From positions 44,323 through 67,500 of the forward strand of contig NYSW01000068.1 of assembly GCA_002683195.1 (NCBI GenBank): a stretch of 23,178 bases of DNA. The letters run 5' to 3'. Positions 21,679 to 23,178 of this stretch are shown here, in pieces (the stretch's first letter is position 1; each line of letters starts with the position of its first letter). Below the pieces are notes generated by a model, which searched no databases, had not been told where the DNA came from, and saw only the letters and a program-made list of their open reading frames with translations. Source of the DNA: Phycisphaerae bacterium. Lineage in GTDB: Bacteria; Planctomycetota; Phycisphaerae; Phycisphaerales; SM1A02. The position numbers and the translations under genes were made by a program.

Positions 21679-22958
21679 TTCTGCGGTCGGACATCGAGGG
21701 AACCCGCGTGGTCGAGATCGACCGGCTGATCGCGCGAGGGGCCCGTGGACCCTCGGGTCGCGACGTACGGTTCCTGCTCGACGCTTCGGCCGCCGAGTTC
21801 GTCCTTCATTCAACCGCCTTCGATCGAGGGCGCCTCGCTCGCTCCTTCGTCGGGAACGGCATCCTGTTCTCCGATGGTGACCATTGGAAGGAGCGTCGTC
21901 GACTCATCCAGCCGACGTTCCCCCCTCGGGAGCCGGACTATCACCGGCAGGACGTGACCTGGGCGGTCCCCGGGTTGGTGAAACGATTCGAAACCGCGGC
22001 CAGGATGAAGACGTCGGTGGGGGTGGTCGAGGAATCCGTCCGCTACACCACCCGCGTCCTGTATCGAGGGGTCTTCGGCCAGGAGCTCCCGGAGGATCAC
22101 GATCGAGTCCGGGTGATTCTCGACTACTTCGATTCGATCGGGGGCGTGCTTTCCGCCACGATCTTCCCCTCGCTGAAGCTGGATGGCAGCACGATGCGTC
22201 AGGTCCGCGATGCGACGTCGGCCATGCAGGTCGAGGTCGATCGACTGGTCGACGTCCGGAGGCGGGTCGATTCGGAATCGACGTCGGAACCGGAAGCCGT
22301 GCGGATCGACGCCCTTGGAAAGATCGTCGACCGGCTCGGATCCGAAGGAGACGAGAACGCCATTCGGGACGAGGTGAGGAGTCTTCTGGTCGCGGGCGCG
22401 GAGACGACCTCCAACACCCTCGGATTTCTCCTCCTGATGCTGGCGACGAATCCCGACCTCTGCGATCGTCTCCATCGAGGGCTGGAGGAGGACCGCGACG
22501 AAGAGTGTCCGCTTCTGGATGCCGTGATTCTCGAGACGCTTCGGCTCTTTCCCCCGGTCTGGTTCCAGACCCGTGAGGCGAGGGAGCCCATCGACGTCTC
22601 GGGTACTCGGGTCGAACAGGACGATCTGGTGTTCGTCTCGACCGCCGTGATCCATCGCGATCCGGAGATGTGGCCGGAACCGGACGCCTTCCGGCCGGAC
22701 CGCTTTCTTCCGGGGCCGGATGGCCCGTGGCGGCCACCACATCGGTACGCCTTCTTTCCCTTCGGAGGTGGGCGTCATCTCTGCATCGGCCGGCACCTGG
22801 CGATGCATGAACTCCGACTGTCGGTCCGCGCACTCGTGGGCCGATTCCGATTCGAGGTCGATCCCGCCGCCGAAATCGCCGCGGAGCTGGGAGTGGTCTT
22901 GAAGCCGGCCCGGGAAGTCCGGCTCCGGGTGATCGAACGTGAGGAGCGTGCGCAGTGA
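21672..22958 (+). CDS. Cytochrome P450
   Basis: A 428-residue soluble haem-thiolate monooxygenase without an N-terminal membrane anchor. Hallmarks: HWKERRRLIQPTF at 71-83 (helix C), AGAETTSN in helix I at 241-248 with the oxygen-activating acid and threonine, ETLR (ExxR) at 288-291, a PERF-type element FRPDRFLPG at 340-348, and the haem loop FGGGRHLCIG at 364-373 with C371 as thiolate ligand. It would hydroxylate or otherwise oxidise a hydrophobic substrate; next to a FAAL this may be a fatty-acyl or carrier-bound chain. The ATG at 21672 lies inside the end of the FAAL gene, indicating translational coupling. Its stop overlaps the start of a second P450. The electron-donor partner is not in the window. 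Confidence 0.94.
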   Translation: MLILRSDIEGTRVVEIDRLIARGARGPSGRDVRFLLDASAAEFVLHSTAFDRGRLARSFVGNGILFSDGDHWKERRRLIQPTFPPREPDYHRQDVTWAVPGLVKRFETAARMKTSVGVVEESVRYTTRVLYRGVFGQELPEDHDRVRVILDYFDSIGGVLSATIFPSLKLDGSTMRQVRDATSAMQVEVDRLVDVRRRVDSESTSEPEAVRIDALGKIVDRLGSEGDENAIRDEVRSLLVAGAETTSNTLGFLLLMLATNPDLCDRLHRGLEEDRDEECPLLDAVILETLRLFPPVWFQTREAREPIDVSGTRVEQDDLVFVSTAVIHRDPEMWPEPDAFRPDRFLPGPDGPWRPPHRYAFFPFGGGRHLCIGRHLAMHELRLSVRALVGRFRFEVDPAAEIAAELGVVLKPAREVRLRVIEREERAQ

Positions 22959-23178
22959 GATCGATGATCGTCCAGCAACTGCTCGATGTGCACGCGTCGG
23001 ATCCGAGGCCCGAGGGGCCGGGTCGGAGACTGCTCGTGGTCGGTGCCGAGGACGTGGGGGCCGTTCTCCATTCGAGCCGATTCCAGCGGACCGACTTCGT
23101 TCGCCAGTTGTCCGGTGCGGGCCTTCTCGCCACCGATGGAGATCTCTGGCGTGAGCGAAGGCGGATCGTCCAGAAGTC
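22955..23178 (+). CDS. Second cytochrome P450, N-terminal fragment (cut by window end)
   Basis: The GTG at 22955 overlaps the previous stop (GTGA) and has GAGGAG eight bases upstream; an in-frame ATG at 22964 is the alternative start. The 74 visible residues include RFQRTDFVRQLSGAGLLATD followed by GDLWRERRRIVQK, which aligns with the helix B/C region of the P450 just upstream (NGILFSDGDHWKERRRLIQ). It is therefore a tandem P450 paralogue, probably in the same transcript. The haem-binding part lies beyond the window, so the family rests on this N-terminal segment and on the context. Confidence 0.8.
   Translation, partial: MRSMIVQQLLDVHASDPRPEGPGRRLLVVGAEDVGAVLHSSRFQRTDFVRQLSGAGLLATDGDLWRERRRIVQK

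Noticed and set aside
19852..21813. A 653-codon open frame antisense to the FAAL gene.
   Set aside because: The FAAL reading frame contains all adenylation motifs. The antisense product is Arg/Asp/His-rich and lacks domain-like features.
1..23178. Search by eye for CRISPR arrays, insertion sequences, integrases, rRNA and direct terminal repeats.
   Set aside because: No regularly spaced repeats, transposase or integrase motifs or RNA genes were seen. Base composition looks even across the window.

Overview
The window is GC-rich, densely coded bacterial DNA carrying 19 protein genes, two of them cut by the window ends. The best taxonomic clue is the secreted protein at 19093-19782. It ends in a PAPGAIGLLGL segment followed by a basic RRKR tail, the PEP-CTERM-like anchor common in Phycisphaerae (Planctomycetota). 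GTG starts, many start/stop overlaps and the family content (DHS-like enzyme, DUF993, OYE-type flavoprotein, FAAL) fit a marine or uncultivated Phycisphaerales-like organism. The taxon is inferred. I see no rRNA, tRNA, CRISPR array, insertion sequence or prophage gene.

Region 1 (1-6691), polyamine and acid-stress theme: a truncated secreted-protein gene (-), arginine decarboxylase speA (+), a ClC chloride channel/antiporter (-) that overlaps speA tail to tail, agmatinase speB (+), a deoxyhypusine-synthase-like enzyme (-) and an HdeD-type membrane protein (-). SpeA plus SpeB would make putrescine from arginine via agmatine. The DHS-like enzyme probably uses putrescine or spermidine. The ClC and HdeD proteins suggest a link to acid or charge homeostasis.

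Region 2 (6809-11035): a THUMP-like SAM methyltransferase, then a divergent unit with a ZnuA-like metal-binding lipoprotein on one side and a LolD-like ATPase plus FtsX-like permease on the other. This looks like a non-canonical zinc/metal ABC system that uses a MacB/LolD-type core instead of ZnuB/ZnuC. The permease appears to lack the last transmembrane helix of its family.

Region 3 (18884 down to 11077, all -): six genes in one probable operon. In order: an enolase-superfamily enzyme, an old-yellow-enzyme-family flavoprotein, an Nramp-like transporter without the metal-ligand motifs, a DUF993 aldolase-fold protein, a ThrE-type exporter and an MltA lytic transglycosylase. The last five genes are joined by 4-nt ATGA or GTGA overlaps. 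The first four look like an uptake-and-catabolism module for an unknown organic substrate. This is the best candidate for an undescribed system here.

Region 4 (19093-23178, all +): the PEP-CTERM-like secreted protein, a clear intrinsic terminator, then a fatty acyl-AMP ligase and two tandem cytochromes P450 (the second truncated by the window end), all overlapping. This looks like the start of a lipid-derived secondary-metabolite or modified-lipid cluster that continues past the window.
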